The notes under the pieces: generated by a model
Seen by the model: the letters and a program-made list of their open reading frames with translations, nothing else
What the model was told of the DNA's origin: nothing
Database searches by the model: none
Source of the DNA: Sulfurimonas crateris
Lineage (GTDB): Bacteria; Campylobacterota; Campylobacteria; Campylobacterales; Sulfurimonadaceae
Reading direction: 5' to 3'
NCBI RefSeq assembly: GCF_005217605.1
Contig: NZ_SZPX01000001.1
Span: forward strand, 62,001-126,000
DNA length: 64,000 bases
Part shown: one piece after another, positions 11,085 to 19,768 of the stretch
How positions within the stretch are numbered: position 1 is the stretch's first letter
How the letters are laid out: every line of letters starts with the position of its first letter
Translations under genes and position numbers: made by a program

Positions 11085-11297
11085 ATGTGGAAATATATTT
11101 TAGTAGCGAGTTTTCTCTTTAGCGGATGTTCATATTTTGAGTTTAACGCTGCAATGTGTGAAAATATCGGACCAAACGATGACCCTCAAAAGATTGAGGA
11201 GTGTAGAAACTATAATGAGGAAGAGGCGCAAAAAGCTTTTGACAATACAAAATCAAAACCTGCAAGCGATGAAGATATATTAGAGTTTAAAAAGTAA
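11085..11297 (+). CDS. small lipoprotein, unknown function
   Basis: The product has 70 residues. A short hydrophobic N-terminus ends in the lipobox LFSGC, with the lipidation Cys at residue 15, so it should be anchored in the periplasmic leaflet. The mature part is acidic and has two more Cys residues (MCENIG and EECRNY) that could form a disulfide. The start follows the thyX stop by four bases with AAAAAGGTTGAG as ribosome-binding site. I do not recognise a family. Confidence 0.75.
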   Translation: MWKYILVASFLFSGCSYFEFNAAMCENIGPNDDPQKIEECRNYNEEEAQKAFDNTKSKPASDEDILEFKK

Positions 11298-11310
11298 GAT
11301 AGGAGAGAAT

Positions 11311-11868
11311 ATGAGTATAGAAAAAGAGTTAGAAAACAGAAGCGGTGGCGTATGTGAACTTTGCGGAAGCAGTGATGGGCTTAGTGTTTTAGAAGTAGCA
11401 CCTTCGGACGGAAGTGCCCAGCAGTCGATATATGTGTGCACAACGTGTAAAGAGCAGATACAAAACCCTCAAAAGATGGATGAGACCCACTTTAACTGCC
11501 TAAATGACAGTATGTGGAGTGAAGTTCCTGCAGTTGCAGTTATGTCATACAGACTCCTAAAAGCTCTTGGAAGAGAAGATCTTGTTGATATGATGTATAT
11601 GGAAGATGATGTCAAAAGCTGGGCCGAAGCAGGTTTAAGCAGTGCATCTGAGAATGTTGTCGTAAGAGACTCAAACGGAGTTGTTTTAAATGCGGGCGAC
11701 AGCGTTGTTATCATTAAGGATCTAGATGTCAAAGGTGCAGGCTTTACTGCAAAGAGAGGCACTACGGTCAGAAATATAACGATCCCTCAGGATGTTGCAG
11801 ACCACATAGAAGGTCGTGTGAACGGAACAAAAATCTACTTAAAAACAGAGTTTTTGAAAAAAGCGTAA
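11311..11868 (+). CDS. PhnA-family zinc-ribbon protein
   Basis: The protein has 185 residues. The N-terminus has a zinc ribbon made from CELCG and CTTC (about residues 14 and 43). The C-terminus carries the PhnA/YjdM domain: VVRDSNGVVLNAGDSVVIIKDLDVKG, then the basic TAKRGTTVRNI stretch and an SH3-like end. Despite the historical name (alkylphosphonate utilisation), the cellular role of this widespread family is not established. It lies 13 bases after the lipoprotein gene, has AGGAGAG before the ATG and is probably in the same transcript. Confidence 0.88.
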   Translation: MSIEKELENRSGGVCELCGSSDGLSVLEVAPSDGSAQQSIYVCTTCKEQIQNPQKMDETHFNCLNDSMWSEVPAVAVMSYRLLKALGREDLVDMMYMEDDVKSWAEAGLSSASENVVVRDSNGVVLNAGDSVVIIKDLDVKGAGFTAKRGTTVRNITIPQDVADHIEGRVNGTKIYLKTEFLKKA

Positions 11869-11906
11869 TCTGCTCTGTGGCGGTTGGCTTTATATAAAAG
11901 GCATAT

Positions 11907-13073
11907 ATGAACTCTTTAAAATCAGTAGCCCTAAATATATCGATACCGTTTTTTATATCTTTAATATTCGCATTTATCGCATACTACGGAGCCAAGATAC
12001 CTGAGATAATCTTTGATCTGGTTCCATACCTTTTTTATGCCATAAGCGCACTTATTTTATGGGTTTCGTGGCACTTTAACCGCAATAGGTTTATATTTAT
12101 CATCATACCTCTGTTGCTCATAAGTCTCGGATTTGAGTATCTGAGTGCAAAAAAAGCGACAGCTCTTTTTTTATACGCCTCTTTGCTCTATCCTCTTCAT
12201 CTTCTTATATTTTTATCTCTGAGGGAGAGAGGGCTTTTTTCGATCTGGGGTATCTTAAAGATAGTCTTCTTTTTGCTTGAGATAGGAGTTGTAGCGTATT
12301 TTGTGGCTTATCCAGACGATAATCTAACAGCTCTGTTAAAGAGTAAGCTCTTTGCCGCTTCTTTTTATCCGCTGCAGGATATCTCTGTTGCGGCAGGAAT
12401 CTTTGTACTCTTTATAATGAGCGTGCTTTTGCTCTTTAACAGGTATCTGATCTACAACGGTTCATTTTTTATAATTACCGTTACCTTTTATGCAGGTTTT
12501 TACTTTATAAAAACAGCTCATGCTTATGAGCTCTCAATGCTCTCTATCGGTATAATAATCTTTATTTTGCTTATACGAGAGTCCTACCGCTTGGCCTTTT
12601 ACGATGAGCTGACATCTCTTCCGGGGAGAAGAGCGCTTGTTGAAGATATGGCAAAACTGGGGATGAAGTACTCGCTTGCTATGATAGATATTGATCATTT
12701 CAAGAAGTTTAACGACACGTACGGACACGATACGGGTGATGAGGTCTTAAAGATGGTCGCTTCAAGGCTTGCGAACGTGGGCGGAGGCGGAAAAGCTTAC
12801 AGATACGGAGGAGAAGAGTTTGTTCTTCTCTTTCCTTCAAAAGATGTAGATGAGTCATACACTCATACAGATATTTTAAGAGATACGATCGCAAAGAGCC
12901 CTTTTACAATTAGAAACAAGAAGAGCTCTAAAACGATATATATAAACATCTCATCGGGAATCGTGCAAAAAAGCTCAAAAGACAGAGATCCGTTTGCAGT
13001 TATGAAAAGAGCCGACAATGCCTTGTACAAGGCAAAGAAAGCGGGAAGAAACCAAGTTATAAAAGAGGTATAA
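11907..13073 (+). CDS. membrane-bound diguanylate cyclase
   Basis: The 388-residue protein has about seven or eight hydrophobic helices in residues 1-225 and then a complete GGDEF domain beginning FYDELTSLPGRRAL. The active-site signature is YGGEEF, with the metal-binding IDIDHFKKFND segment intact, so c-di-GMP synthesis is expected. The RxxD inhibitory site usually found a few residues before the signature is missing (sequence there is NVGGGGKAYRYGGEEF), which suggests no classical product inhibition. The membrane region probably senses a signal, unknown which. The gene is one base from the next one. Confidence 0.9.
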   Translation: MNSLKSVALNISIPFFISLIFAFIAYYGAKIPEIIFDLVPYLFYAISALILWVSWHFNRNRFIFIIIPLLLISLGFEYLSAKKATALFLYASLLYPLHLLIFLSLRERGLFSIWGILKIVFFLLEIGVVAYFVAYPDDNLTALLKSKLFAASFYPLQDISVAAGIFVLFIMSVLLLFNRYLIYNGSFFIITVTFYAGFYFIKTAHAYELSMLSIGIIIFILLIRESYRLAFYDELTSLPGRRALVEDMAKLGMKYSLAMIDIDHFKKFNDTYGHDTGDEVLKMVASRLANVGGGGKAYRYGGEEFVLLFPSKDVDESYTHTDILRDTIAKSPFTIRNKKSSKTIYINISSGIVQKSSKDRDPFAVMKRADNALYKAKKAGRNQVIKEV

Positions 13074-13074
13074 G

Positions 13075-14172
13075 ATGGAAGCAAACTATAGATTTTACGA
13101 GATAGACAAAGATTTTAGAAATCCGTATGCAAGGGATAGAGACAGGGTTATTCACTCGGGGAGTTTTAGAAAACTGGAGTATAAGACACAGGTTTTTTTA
13201 AATCAGGAGGGGGACTTTTTCCGTACGCGTCTGACCCACTCCATCGAGGTCTCCCAAATTGCACGCTCTATAACTTCACACTTGGGGCTAAACGAGTCGC
13301 TTGCCGAAGCGATCGCTCTTTCACACGATCTGGGACATACCCCATTTGGTCATATCGGCGGAGATACACTTGATGAGTGCTTGAAGGATGATGGATTTGT
13401 TAACGGCTTTGAGCACAATTTTCAAAGCTTCAGGGTTGTATCATCGCTTGAGAAGAGATATAACGGATTTAATGGCTTAAATCTTACATTCGCGACTCTG
13501 GAGGGGATCCTTAAGCACTCATACCCGTATAAAAAAAGCTTTCTTCCTCCTATCATAGATGAGCAGTTCAATTTAGATACCCATCCGAGCATAGAGGCGA
13601 TGATAGTTGACCGTGCAGATGAGATAGCCTATATTACTCATGATATAGATGACGGTGTGAATTCTGGTTTGATCAGTTTTGATGACCTGCAAGAGAGTGA
13701 GTTGATAATAGAGATACTTGATAAGGTAAAAAAAGAGGGTGTGCTGCAGCGTGATGATGAGATGTTTAGGTACCGCTTCGTCTCACACCTTATAAACCAC
13801 CTTGTCTACTCGCTAATAGAGTACTCAAAAGATAGGGTCGATAACTCTGAGATAATGTGTGCAAAGATAGATAGCAAAACAGAGCTCCCTATCGGTTTTG
13901 AGCCAAAGTTAGAGACAGAGATAAAAAAACTCAAAAAAATACTATTCTCAAAACTCTATCAGCACAAAGATATAATGGTAAAGATGTTTGCAGGAAAACA
14001 GGCAATACGTGGTCTATACAGCGGCTTAAACGAAGAGCCTAAGATGTTGCCGACGTTTTATCGTACTCAGTTATCAAGCAGAAATAAACACAGAGTTATA
14101 GCCGACTATATAGCTTCAATGAGCGATAGACACGCGTTGTCGTTTTATAATGAGATGTACGGGAAATTGTAG
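13075..14172 (+). CDS. dGTP triphosphohydrolase-like HD-domain enzyme
   Basis: The 365-residue protein matches deoxyguanosinetriphosphate triphosphohydrolase-like proteins, which split dNTPs to deoxynucleoside and triphosphate. HD-superfamily metal ligands are visible: His in THSIEVSQIARSI, the His-Asp pair in ALSHDLGHTPFGHIG, and Asp in RADEIAYITHDIDDG. The N-terminal YARDRDRVIHSGSFRKLEYKTQV stretch is typical of this family. Substrate specificity within dNTPs is not predictable. The ATG (13075) begins one base after the cyclase stop codon, so the two genes are co-expressed. Confidence 0.9.
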   Translation: MEANYRFYEIDKDFRNPYARDRDRVIHSGSFRKLEYKTQVFLNQEGDFFRTRLTHSIEVSQIARSITSHLGLNESLAEAIALSHDLGHTPFGHIGGDTLDECLKDDGFVNGFEHNFQSFRVVSSLEKRYNGFNGLNLTFATLEGILKHSYPYKKSFLPPIIDEQFNLDTHPSIEAMIVDRADEIAYITHDIDDGVNSGLISFDDLQESELIIEILDKVKKEGVLQRDDEMFRYRFVSHLINHLVYSLIEYSKDRVDNSEIMCAKIDSKTELPIGFEPKLETEIKKLKKILFSKLYQHKDIMVKMFAGKQAIRGLYSGLNEEPKMLPTFYRTQLSSRNKHRVIADYIASMSDRHALSFYNEMYGKL

Positions 14173-14212
14173 TTTGAATAAGATTGAAAAAATATAAGCC
14201 CGAAGGCTTATA

Positions 14213-14425
14213 CTATAGGCGTGATTCGTAACGTCTCATCATATAAAGACGTTTAAGCATTTTCTTACGAGATGCTATTTTGAACTTCTTACGCTTTTCA
14301 GTTTCCGTTTCATGGAAACGGCGAGCACGAGCTTCTGTAACGATTAAGTTACGGTCGGTCTGCTTCTTGAAACGGCGGTAAGATGCATCAAAATTATCAT
14401 CACTGCGTAGTACGATACCTGGCAT
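14213..14425 (-). CDS. rpsU: 30S ribosomal protein S21
   Basis: The 70-residue, strongly basic protein has the S21 core: [37 protein letters not shown]21 is the last small-subunit protein to bind and helps recognition of initiation sites. The ribosome-binding site GTAGGTG precedes the ATG on the minus strand, and a TACAAT -10 (plus-strand ATTGTA, 14462-14467) lies about 40 bases upstream. It points away from dnaG, so the classical rpsU-dnaG operon is split here into divergent genes. Confidence 0.95.
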   Translation of the reverse strand: MPGIVLRSDDNFDASYRRFKKQTDRNLIVTEARARRFHETETEKRKKFKIASRKKMLKRLYMMRRYESRL

Positions 14426-14569
14426 ATCACATCACCTACTTTCTTTAAAATTTGGAGTCGAATTGTAGCATAAATATCTTCAACTAAGATTTTATTTGGC
14501 AAAAGCATCGATTTTTTTTAAAATTGATACAAGTCAATGAGTCAAATTTCTAAATCAGATAAAATTCAT

Positions 14570-14765
14570 CCGATTTAAGAATTAAGAGCGTAATGCGTTC
14601 TTTCCAGAGGAAGCTGAATGAATTATATTCATTTTAGTCGTTTGTAGCGTTGGGTGTCCACCAAGCTTAGAGTGTTGCTTATCGCAATGCCGAAGTCAAA
14701 TACTCAGATTGATGTACCGGATCATGAGAGTAGAGATATTTACCGATATCTCAAATTTTATTTCT
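14570..14765 (+). ncRNA. candidate structured RNA between rpsU and dnaG
   Basis: This 430-base gap has no long open frame but is dense in stems. Seen in order are AGAGCGT-AAT-GCGTTCT (14584-14600), AATGAAT-TAT-ATTCATT (about 14617-14633), a GC-TTGG stem closed by CCAAGC, a TTGC/GCAA stem, and GAGATAT-TTACCG-ATATCTC followed by AAATTTTATTT, which looks like an intrinsic terminator. A TAAAAT -10-like box at about 14559 would place the 5' end near 14570. A tiny frame MNYIHFSRL (14618-14647) with a good AGAGGAAG site lies inside it, so a leader peptide is an alternative. It is not recognisable as tmRNA, RNase P RNA or SRP RNA; 6S RNA cannot be excluded. Strand is inferred from the terminator. Confidence 0.45.
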
Positions 14766-14769
14766 CCTT

Positions 14770-14800
14770 CTAAAATAGGTCTTACCATGACCTGTTTTAG
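14770..14800. terminator. strong bidirectional hairpin before dnaG
   Basis: CTAAAATAGGTC pairs with GACCTGTTTTAG across a 7-base loop: 12 bp with one G-T pair. It has U-rich arms in either direction. It would insulate dnaG from upstream transcription and could end the candidate RNA. Confidence 0.6.
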
Positions 14801-14846
14801 TGACCTTTATATATATTTTCCAAACTCTCTTTAACTAACAATTCTG

Positions 14847-14852
14847 TATAAT
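14847..14852 (+). promoter_or_regulatory. -10 box of dnaG, six bases from its ATG
   Basis: TATAAT is followed by TTTCTT and then the dnaG ATG at 14859. Normal start-site spacing would put the transcript 5' end on or beside the A of the start codon, and no Shine-Dalgarno sequence is present. Confidence 0.5.
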
Positions 14853-14858
14853 TTTCTT

Positions 14859-16511
14859 ATGATTGCACAAGACTCCATTGAAGCCCTAAAAGCACGCCTT
14901 GACATTGTTGATGTAGTAGGTTCATACGTAGAACTTAGAAAAGCGGGTGCTAATTATAAGGCTCCGTGCCCTTTTCATGATGAAAAGACAGCTTCGTTCG
15001 TGGTAAGTCCCGCAAAGCAGATATATCACTGTTTTGGATGCGGTGCCGGCGGTGATGGCATCAAGTTTGTTATGGAGTATGAAAAGCTGAGTTATCCGGA
15101 AGCTTTGGAGAAACTCGCCTCTTCATACAACTTCTCTCTCTCATACAGTGAGGGCAAAAGAGACAGACCTCGTTCACAGTTTATGGAGAAGATAAGCAGC
15201 TGGTACCAATATCTGCTTACAAATAACCAAACTGCACTCTCATACTTAAAAGAGCGCGGCATCTATGACAGCAGTATAGAGAAGTTCTCTATAGGCTACG
15301 CACCCGATTCAAACAGCACTATAAACTATATAAAATCTCAATTTTTAAATATGGGTGAAGCCATTGAGATGGGTGTTGTGGGGAGCGACGGGGCAAAGAG
15401 CTATGCAAGGTTTATTGAGCGCATCATCTTTCCTATACACTCTGCAAACGGGACCATAGTAGGTTTTGGAGGCAGAACCATAACAGGGCATCAGGCAAAG
15501 TATGTAAACTCTCCCGAAACTCCATACTTTAACAAATCACGTCTTCTCTACGCCTATCATCTTGCGAAGCAGAGCATACATAAAACAAAACAGATCATCA
15601 TAACAGAGGGGTATCTTGATGTTATTATGCTGCATCAGGCGGGATTTGACAATGCCGTTGCAACGCTGGGTACGGCACTAACAGCTGAGCATCTTCCGCT
15701 TTTAAGAAAGGGTGAACCCGATATCGTAATGGCGTATGACGGTGATAAAGCCGGCCGCGCAGCTGCTCTTAAAGCGTCAAAACTACTGAGTGCAGGTGGT
15801 TTTAGCGGAGGGGTTATTATATTTGGCGAGGGCATCGACCCTGCGGACATGGTAAAAAAAGGTGCTCTTGAGGAGCTCTCGGAGATGTTTAGAACTCCTC
15901 AGCCATTTATCGAGTTTGTACTAGATGAGATAATATCTCTTTACAATCTTCGTGACCCAAAATCCAAAGAGCTCTGTATGCAAGAGGCGGTAGGTTATCT
16001 TAAAACGCTATCTGCCATGCTTCAAGACAGATATAAAACATATTTGGCGCAAAGACTCGGCATAAACCCCTCTTTTGTAAAACTGACTAACCAGACTAAC
16101 ACTAACTATAACAAACCTCTGGATGATAGAAGCCGCCATAAAGATATGTGGGAGCTCACGCTTATAAAAACCGTTTTGGAACATCCAGAATTTGTAGATC
16201 AGATACTCGATGTACTGGATCCGTCGCTTCTGCAGTTTCACTCATATGAGTTTGCTCTCTCGCTTAGAGGAAAATTTGACGATCCCTCTTTGATGGCGAT
16301 CTCTGTGGATGAACAGATAAAACCTCTTAGGGATGAGGAGGCTCTCAAAGCGGAGCTGATCGCATTTTTAACAAAACATTATGAGAGGGAGTATAAGAAG
16401 GTAAATATGCAAAAAGATATCTCTTTTGAACAAAAGGCTTTTTTTATACGTAAGTACAGAGGGATAATCTCGCAGCTTAAAAGAGGCGAGCTCGTAGCCT
16501 TTAAGAGCTAG
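14859..16511 (+). CDS. dnaG: DNA primase
   Basis: The 550-residue primase makes RNA primers at the replication fork. Its N-terminal zinc domain has CPFHDEKTASFVV and YHCFGCGAGGD (CHC2 ligands). The TOPRIM domain carries ITEGYLDVIML (metal Glu) and AYDGDKAGRAAALK (Asp-x-Asp). The C-terminal part is a helical DnaB-interaction domain with low conservation. The start is the ATG at 14859: residues MIAQDSIEALKARLDIVDVV match family N-termini, although there is no ribosome-binding site. The stop overlaps the convergent half-helicase gene by 11 bases. Confidence 0.96.
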   Translation: MIAQDSIEALKARLDIVDVVGSYVELRKAGANYKAPCPFHDEKTASFVVSPAKQIYHCFGCGAGGDGIKFVMEYEKLSYPEALEKLASSYNFSLSYSEGKRDRPRSQFMEKISSWYQYLLTNNQTALSYLKERGIYDSSIEKFSIGYAPDSNSTINYIKSQFLNMGEAIEMGVVGSDGAKSYARFIERIIFPIHSANGTIVGFGGRTITGHQAKYVNSPETPYFNKSRLLYAYHLAKQSIHKTKQIIITEGYLDVIMLHQAGFDNAVATLGTALTAEHLPLLRKGEPDIVMAYDGDKAGRAAALKASKLLSAGGFSGGVIIFGEGIDPADMVKKGALEELSEMFRTPQPFIEFVLDEIISLYNLRDPKSKELCMQEAVGYLKTLSAMLQDRYKTYLAQRLGINPSFVKLTNQTNTNYNKPLDDRSRHKDMWELTLIKTVLEHPEFVDQILDVLDPSLLQFHSYEFALSLRGKFDDPSLMAISVDEQIKPLRDEEALKAELIAFLTKHYEREYKKVNMQKDISFEQKAFFIRKYRGIISQLKRGELVAFKS

Positions 16512-17325
16512 GCTCTTCGCTCTTTTTCTCTTTGCGCTCTTTGATCGGTATTACTCTTCCGACATTTTTAGGAGCAGGGGCATCTTTTGGTTTTCCGTCA
16601 AAACGGTGATTTCTCTCTCCGCTTTTGCCGGAAAATTTCGCCTTTCCGCTCTCATCTTTGCCTAAGAATTTATTTGGTTTTTTATCAGACTTTGCGAATT
16701 TATTGAACTTCTTATCTTTGTTCTCTTCATCTCTTTTAGGTTTGTCATACTTTGGTTTGTCAAATGCTTTGCGCTCAGGTTTTTCACCCTCTTTTTTTGC
16801 TCTCTCATATTTTGGTTTGTCGAATTGCTTTTTCTCGTACTTTGGTTTTTCGCCTGCATCCGGATTAAAAGCGTACTCTCTCTTTTGAGCAGGTTTTGGA
16901 GCTATTTTCATCTTCTGTTCTTCATACGCAAACCCCTCAACAATCTCCTGTCTTATAACTCTTTTGAGAAGAGTCTCTACGGGATAGAGCTCTTTTTGTT
17001 CACTCGCATCAAGCAGTATTACCGCACCCTCTGTAGCTTTTGCCATTCTTGATAGGTATGTCATGGCATCTTGCGGCAGATCGTAACTTATAAGAAGTTC
17101 GCATTTTAACTCAGGCATACCTGAGAGTTCATCATCGCTAAGAACTTGAATCTTCTCATTGTTAAGTGCCTCTTTGATAAGATCGCTCTTTTGTGCTGTT
17201 GCAACCAAAATATCAAGATCGGCGTTCTGCTCTATTAGCAAGTTAAGAAGCGATAATTTTTTGTCGCTGGGACATGGATGAACTCGGTGTTTGTTATGTT
17301 TTAGAGTTATTTGAGTGAATGGCAT
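16501..17325 (-). CDS. half-helicase-like protein with long Lys-rich disordered tail
   Basis: The protein has 274 residues. The first ~125 resemble the second RecA-like lobe of DEAD-box helicases: LDILVATAQKSDLIKEAL, then ELLISYDLPQDAMTYLSRMAKATEGAVILL, which parallels the INYDLPQ...[10 protein letters not shown] part of motifs V-VI but lacks the Arg fingers. No ATP-binding first lobe exists. Residues ~140-274 are low-complexity Lys/Glu/Pro with repeats of the type FDKPKYE, FDKPKYD and KKFNKF, typical of RNA-binding disordered tails. It is divergent from a complete DEAD-box helicase, so origin by duplication and loss, or a partner role, is plausible. I do not know a characterised homologue. 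Confidence 0.65.
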   Translation of the reverse strand: MPFTQITLKHNKHRVHPCPSDKKLSLLNLLIEQNADLDILVATAQKSDLIKEALNNEKIQVLSDDELSGMPELKCELLISYDLPQDAMTYLSRMAKATEGAVILLDASEQKELYPVETLLKRVIRQEIVEGFAYEEQKMKIAPKPAQKREYAFNPDAGEKPKYEKKQFDKPKYERAKKEGEKPERKAFDKPKYDKPKRDEENKDKKFNKFAKSDKKPNKFLGKDESGKAKFSGKSGERNHRFDGKPKDAPAPKNVGRVIPIKERKEKKSEEPSS

Positions 17326-17422
17326 AAGATGTCCTAGGAGAGGTTTTTAAATTTAGCTTGCATTATATCTCACATTAGCATAAATTATGCTATTATGTAT
17401 TAATATTAAATTCAGGAATACA

Positions 17423-18694
17423 ATGTCATTTAGCACGTTAGGTTTATCAGCTCCTTTACTAAAAGCTGTCAAAGAACAAGGGTATAGCGAGCCCACACCC
17501 ATCCAAAAACAAGCAATCCCGGTCATTTTAAGCAAAAAAGATATTTTAGCAGGTGCTCAAACAGGAACCGGTAAGACTGCAGGCTTTACACTCCCTCTGC
17601 TTGAACTACTAAGCAGCACAAAACCCGCAAAGCCAAAGCAGAGCATAAGAGCGCTTATTTTAACGCCCACAAGAGAGCTCGCGGCACAGGTCGGCGAGAG
17701 CGTCGAGGTTTACGGAAAGTATCTTCCTTTTAAATCTGCAATTATATTCGGTGGAGTAAAAATAAATCCTCAGTTGGTCAAGCTAAAAAAAGGGGTTGAC
17801 ATAGTTATAGCAACTCCCGGGCGACTTTTGGACCATATATCACAAAAGAGCATCGATCTGAGAGATGTTGAGTTTCTTATACTCGATGAAGCGGACAGAA
17901 TGCTCGATATGGGTTTTATAAACGATATTAAAAAAATATTGGCAATTCTTCCAAAACAGAAGCAGACACTTCTCTTTTCTGCTACCTACTCCGATGAGAT
18001 CAAAAAACTCTCTGACAAACTGCTAAATTCACCTGTGCTTATAGAGGTCGCGCGTCCAAACAGAGCTTCTGAGATCGTAAAACAGATAGTCTACCCTGTT
18101 GACAGGGAGCGCAAGCGCGAGCTTTTGACCCATCTTATAAACGAGGGAAAATGGAAGCAGGTTTTAGTCTTTACCAGAACAAAACATGGAGCAAACCGCC
18201 TGAGCACTCAACTTGAAAAAGATGGCATAACCGCTGTTGCCATACATGGTAACAAGAGCCAAAACGCAAGAACAAAAGCGCTCGCTGACTTTAAAGCGGG
18301 CGAGGTAAGAGTTTTGGTCGCAACCGATATCGCGGCAAGAGGAATAGACATTGACCAGCTTCCGCATGTCATAAACTATGAGCTGCCAAACGTCTCGGAA
18401 GATTATGTACACAGAATAGGGCGAACGGGACGTGCAGGAAATGAGGGAGAAGCGATATCCCTTGTCTGTATAGATGAGCATGAGTATTTGGCAAATATAG
18501 AGAAGCTGATAAAAAAAGATATTCAAAAAGTGTGGTTAAAAGATTTTAAACCAGACCCCAGCATTAAAGCGGAGCCGATAAACAGAGGCGGAAACAGAGG
18601 TCAGCGAGCTCAAAAACCTTCAGGTAAACCAGAGGGAGGCAAATCGTCTCAAGGCTCATCAAGAGGCTCTTCTGGCAGAAGAAGAGATAAGTAG
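17423..18694 (+). CDS. DEAD-box ATP-dependent RNA helicase (RhlE-like)
   Basis: The 423-residue RNA helicase has all motifs: [11 protein letters not shown] (Q), AQTGTGKT (I), PTRELAAQV (Ia), TPGRLLDH (Ib), DEADRM (II), FSATYS (III), FTRTKHGAN (IV), [11 protein letters not shown] (V) and [10 protein letters not shown] (VI). A Gly/Ser/Arg-rich basic tail (about residues 390-423) follows and likely binds RNA. The start is the ATG at 17423, preceded by CAGGAAT; an upstream in-frame ATG at 17387 would add a Cys/Ile-rich extension not seen in RhlE-type proteins. Roles in ribosome assembly, RNA decay or cold response are family-level inferences. Confidence 0.94.
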   Translation: MSFSTLGLSAPLLKAVKEQGYSEPTPIQKQAIPVILSKKDILAGAQTGTGKTAGFTLPLLELLSSTKPAKPKQSIRALILTPTRELAAQVGESVEVYGKYLPFKSAIIFGGVKINPQLVKLKKGVDIVIATPGRLLDHISQKSIDLRDVEFLILDEADRMLDMGFINDIKKILAILPKQKQTLLFSATYSDEIKKLSDKLLNSPVLIEVARPNRASEIVKQIVYPVDRERKRELLTHLINEGKWKQVLVFTRTKHGANRLSTQLEKDGITAVAIHGNKSQNARTKALADFKAGEVRVLVATDIAARGIDIDQLPHVINYELPNVSEDYVHRIGRTGRAGNEGEAISLVCIDEHEYLANIEKLIKKDIQKVWLKDFKPDPSIKAEPINRGGNRGQRAQKPSGKPEGGKSSQGSSRGSSGRRRDK

Positions 18695-18738
18695 TGTATA
18701 ATTCTATAAAATAAACTATTGATTTTAGAAGGAAGAAG

Positions 18739-19716
18739 ATGAAAGCAATCGCACTATTTAGCGGTGGATTAGACTCAACTTTAGCGATGAAACTTATAAT
18801 AGATCAGGGTATTGAGGTCGTGGCAGTAAATATCAATACCGGTTTTGGAAGTACTAAAGACAGACTTGAACATATGCAAAATATGTGCTCTCAAGTCGGT
18901 GCAGAGCTTAAGATAGTAGATATAGAGAGTGAATTTTTACAAGATGTTCTATTTGATCCAAAACATGGGTACGGTAAAAATTTCAACCCGTGCATAGATT
19001 GCCATGCAAAGATGTTTACGGTAGCAAAAAGGGTTATGGAAGCGGAGGGAGCTTCATTTTTAATAAGCGGTGAAGTTTTAGGACAGCGTCCTATGAGTCA
19101 GAATAAGGATGCGCTTCAAACCGTTTTAAATGAGAGTAATTGTGACGGCCTGCTCCTCCGCCCACTCTCTGCAAAGGCGCTTAACCCTACAATTGCTGAG
19201 ATAGAGGGATGGGTAGATAGAGAAAAACTTGAAGGCATTACAGGAAGAAGCCGCGACAGACAGCTTGAACTTGTAAAAGAGATAGGGCTTGAAGATTTTG
19301 AGAGCCCTGGCGGAGGCTGTCTTTTAACAGATGAGAACTTTGCAAAGAAGATGTTTGATTTTATCAAATATGATGCATTTGAGGTAAAAGATATACCGGT
19401 TATGAAGTTTGGACGCCATCTAAGACTTCCTGACGGCGCAAAGCTGGTGGTAGGGAGAAACAAAGATGAGAATGCACATCTGCAAAATATACAGAATGAT
19501 AAATATTACCACATAAAAACTATCGGTCTGCCGGGTCCGCACTCTCTTCTTAGCAAAAATGCGACTAAAGAAGACAAAGAGCTTGCGGCTAGAATAATTT
19601 TAACATACTGCAAAACTCAAGAGAGCAAAACATATACGCTTAGCTCTGATGAAGAGGAGCTAAAGGCTATGCCGTTTGATTCAAGGGATGAGCTAAAGCC
19701 ATACACGATAATGTAA
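18739..19716 (+). CDS. PP-loop ATPase, ThiI/MnmA-like tRNA-thiolation family
   Basis: The protein has 325 residues. The N-terminal PP-loop is FSGGLDSTLAMKL (residues ~7-19), which adenylates tRNA uridines in related enzymes. NPCIDCHAKMF resembles the catalytic-Cys region of MnmA, SGEVLGQRPMSQ resembles the ThiI GESLGQVASQ block, and ESPGGGCLLTD supplies another conserved Cys. The C-terminal third matches the small domain found in archaeal and Campylobacterota ThiI-like proteins. A role in tRNA sulfur modification is likely; which nucleotide is not known. GAAGGAAGAAG precedes the ATG. It follows the helicase after 44 bases and may share its transcript. Confidence 0.75.
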   Translation: MKAIALFSGGLDSTLAMKLIIDQGIEVVAVNINTGFGSTKDRLEHMQNMCSQVGAELKIVDIESEFLQDVLFDPKHGYGKNFNPCIDCHAKMFTVAKRVMEAEGASFLISGEVLGQRPMSQNKDALQTVLNESNCDGLLLRPLSAKALNPTIAEIEGWVDREKLEGITGRSRDRQLELVKEIGLEDFESPGGGCLLTDENFAKKMFDFIKYDAFEVKDIPVMKFGRHLRLPDGAKLVVGRNKDENAHLQNIQNDKYYHIKTIGLPGPHSLLSKNATKEDKELAARIILTYCKTQESKTYTLSSDEEELKAMPFDSRDELKPYTIM

Positions 19717-19768
19717 GGTTTTATATTTTTGGATATACTTTAGGCAAATTTTAAAAGTGGAGCAATAT

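Noticed and set aside
14570-14800. tmRNA, RNase P RNA or SRP RNA between rpsU and dnaG
   Set aside because: None of the universally conserved segments (tRNA-like ends, GAGGAAAGTCC, or the GGAAGCAGCC-type SRP loop) is seen; the region is left as an unassigned structured RNA.
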